A stretch of 6,249 nucleotides of DNA from Dysgonamonadaceae bacterium (GTDB lineage Bacteria > Bacteroidota > Bacteroidia > Bacteroidales > Azobacteroidaceae). The translations under genes and the position numbers were made by a program. The number at the start of each line of letters is the position of its first letter. The stretch's first letter is position 1. Positions 5,943-6,249 of this stretch are shown here, piece after piece. The notes below the pieces were generated by a model. It was not told the origin of the DNA. It made no database searches and saw nothing but the letters and a program-made list of their open reading frames with translations. The stretch spans positions 1 through 6,249 of the forward strand of contig JAITAH010000262.1 in assembly GCA_031284225.1 (NCBI GenBank), written 5' to 3'.

Positions 5943-6249
5943 ATGAAAAAAAATATTAACTTACCGGTTTATATCTATTTCGCTGTTGCAATAATACTGA
6001 TTATCGTTTTATTTCCAAGGGAAGGAAAATTCAGATATTCTTTTGTTCAAGGAAAACCATGGCAGTATGGATTGCTTACCGCATCGTTCGATTTTCCGGT
6101 TTATAAGTCGCCGGAACAATTAAAATTAGAAAAAGATTCGGTAATGAATAATTTCACTCCTTATTTTCAGTTAGATACAGATGCGTATTCAAAACAGTTA
6201 GAACGATTTAATGCCGATTATATGCATTATGATAAAAAGTATTGGAAGC
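5943..6249 (+). CDS. pgpH: 7TM-HD phosphohydrolase, PgpH type, N-terminal part (truncated by the window edge)
   Basis: The ATG at 5943 opens a frame of 102 codons that runs off the right edge. The protein starts MKKNINLPVYIYFAVAIILIIVLFP, with a first membrane helix at about 8-24. It continues with FRYSFVQGKPWQYGLLTASFDFPVYKSPEQL (about 30-60), which I recognise as the typical beginning of Bacteroidales HDIG-domain membrane proteins. The segment after it (LEKDSVMNNFTPYFQLD...) is the start of the extracytoplasmic 7TMR-HDED domain. Full-length relatives have six more helices and a cytoplasmic HD domain; members such as Listeria PgpH hydrolyse cyclic di-AMP. The HD domain is outside the window, so activity here is inferred from the family. 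The leader has a weak AAGG 2 bases before the ATG, but the promoter upstream is well placed. Confidence 0.8.
   Translation, partial: MKKNINLPVYIYFAVAIILIIVLFPREGKFRYSFVQGKPWQYGLLTASFDFPVYKSPEQLKLEKDSVMNNFTPYFQLDTDAYSKQLERFNADYMHYDKKYWK

Overview
The window looks like chromosomal DNA from a member of the Bacteroidota, most likely order Bacteroidales. The grounds are the start of a 7TM-HD phosphohydrolase with Bacteroidales-type sequence, a split MacB-type ABC exporter, an N-terminus typical of secreted Bacteroidota proteins at the left edge, A/T-rich leaders with poor Shine-Dalgarno sequences, and a very good Bacteroidota-type promoter (TTTG, 19 bases, TAATTTTG) at 5874-5904. This assignment rests on recognising families and motifs by eye; no database search was run.

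Layout. (1) 1-323, minus strand: N-terminal part of an exported protein that runs off the left edge. (2) 324-1249: a 926-base stretch without a credible gene, but full of repeats. In order these are a long imperfect hairpin (483-648), an A/T-rich stretch (649-778), a perfect 28-base palindrome (779-806), a 22-base-period tandem array with units in both orientations (805-958), and a 238-base element with near-identical 60-base inverted arms and nested hairpins (974-1211). A possible intrinsic terminator for the operon to the right lies at 1214-1242. (3) 1250-5694, minus strand: a tight four-gene operon in the order outer-membrane TolC-like factor, MacA-like periplasmic adaptor, ABC ATPase, MacB-like permease, with gaps of 16, 16 and 24 bases. 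(4) 5695-5942: a divergent promoter region. (5) 5943-6249, plus strand: the start of a membrane HD-domain phosphohydrolase (PgpH type), cut by the right edge.

The four operon genes together encode a complete tripartite export machine. The ATPase and permease drive it from the inner membrane, the adaptor bridges the periplasm, and the TolC-like channel spans the outer membrane. The substrate cannot be read from the sequence; drugs, peptides, lipids or siderophore-like molecules are all known for the wider family.

The genes are ordinary for the group. The unusual part is the repeat island at 483-1211, where four different palindromic or tandem structures stand side by side. I see no transposase, recombinase, Cas gene or other protein that would make it an evident new system.
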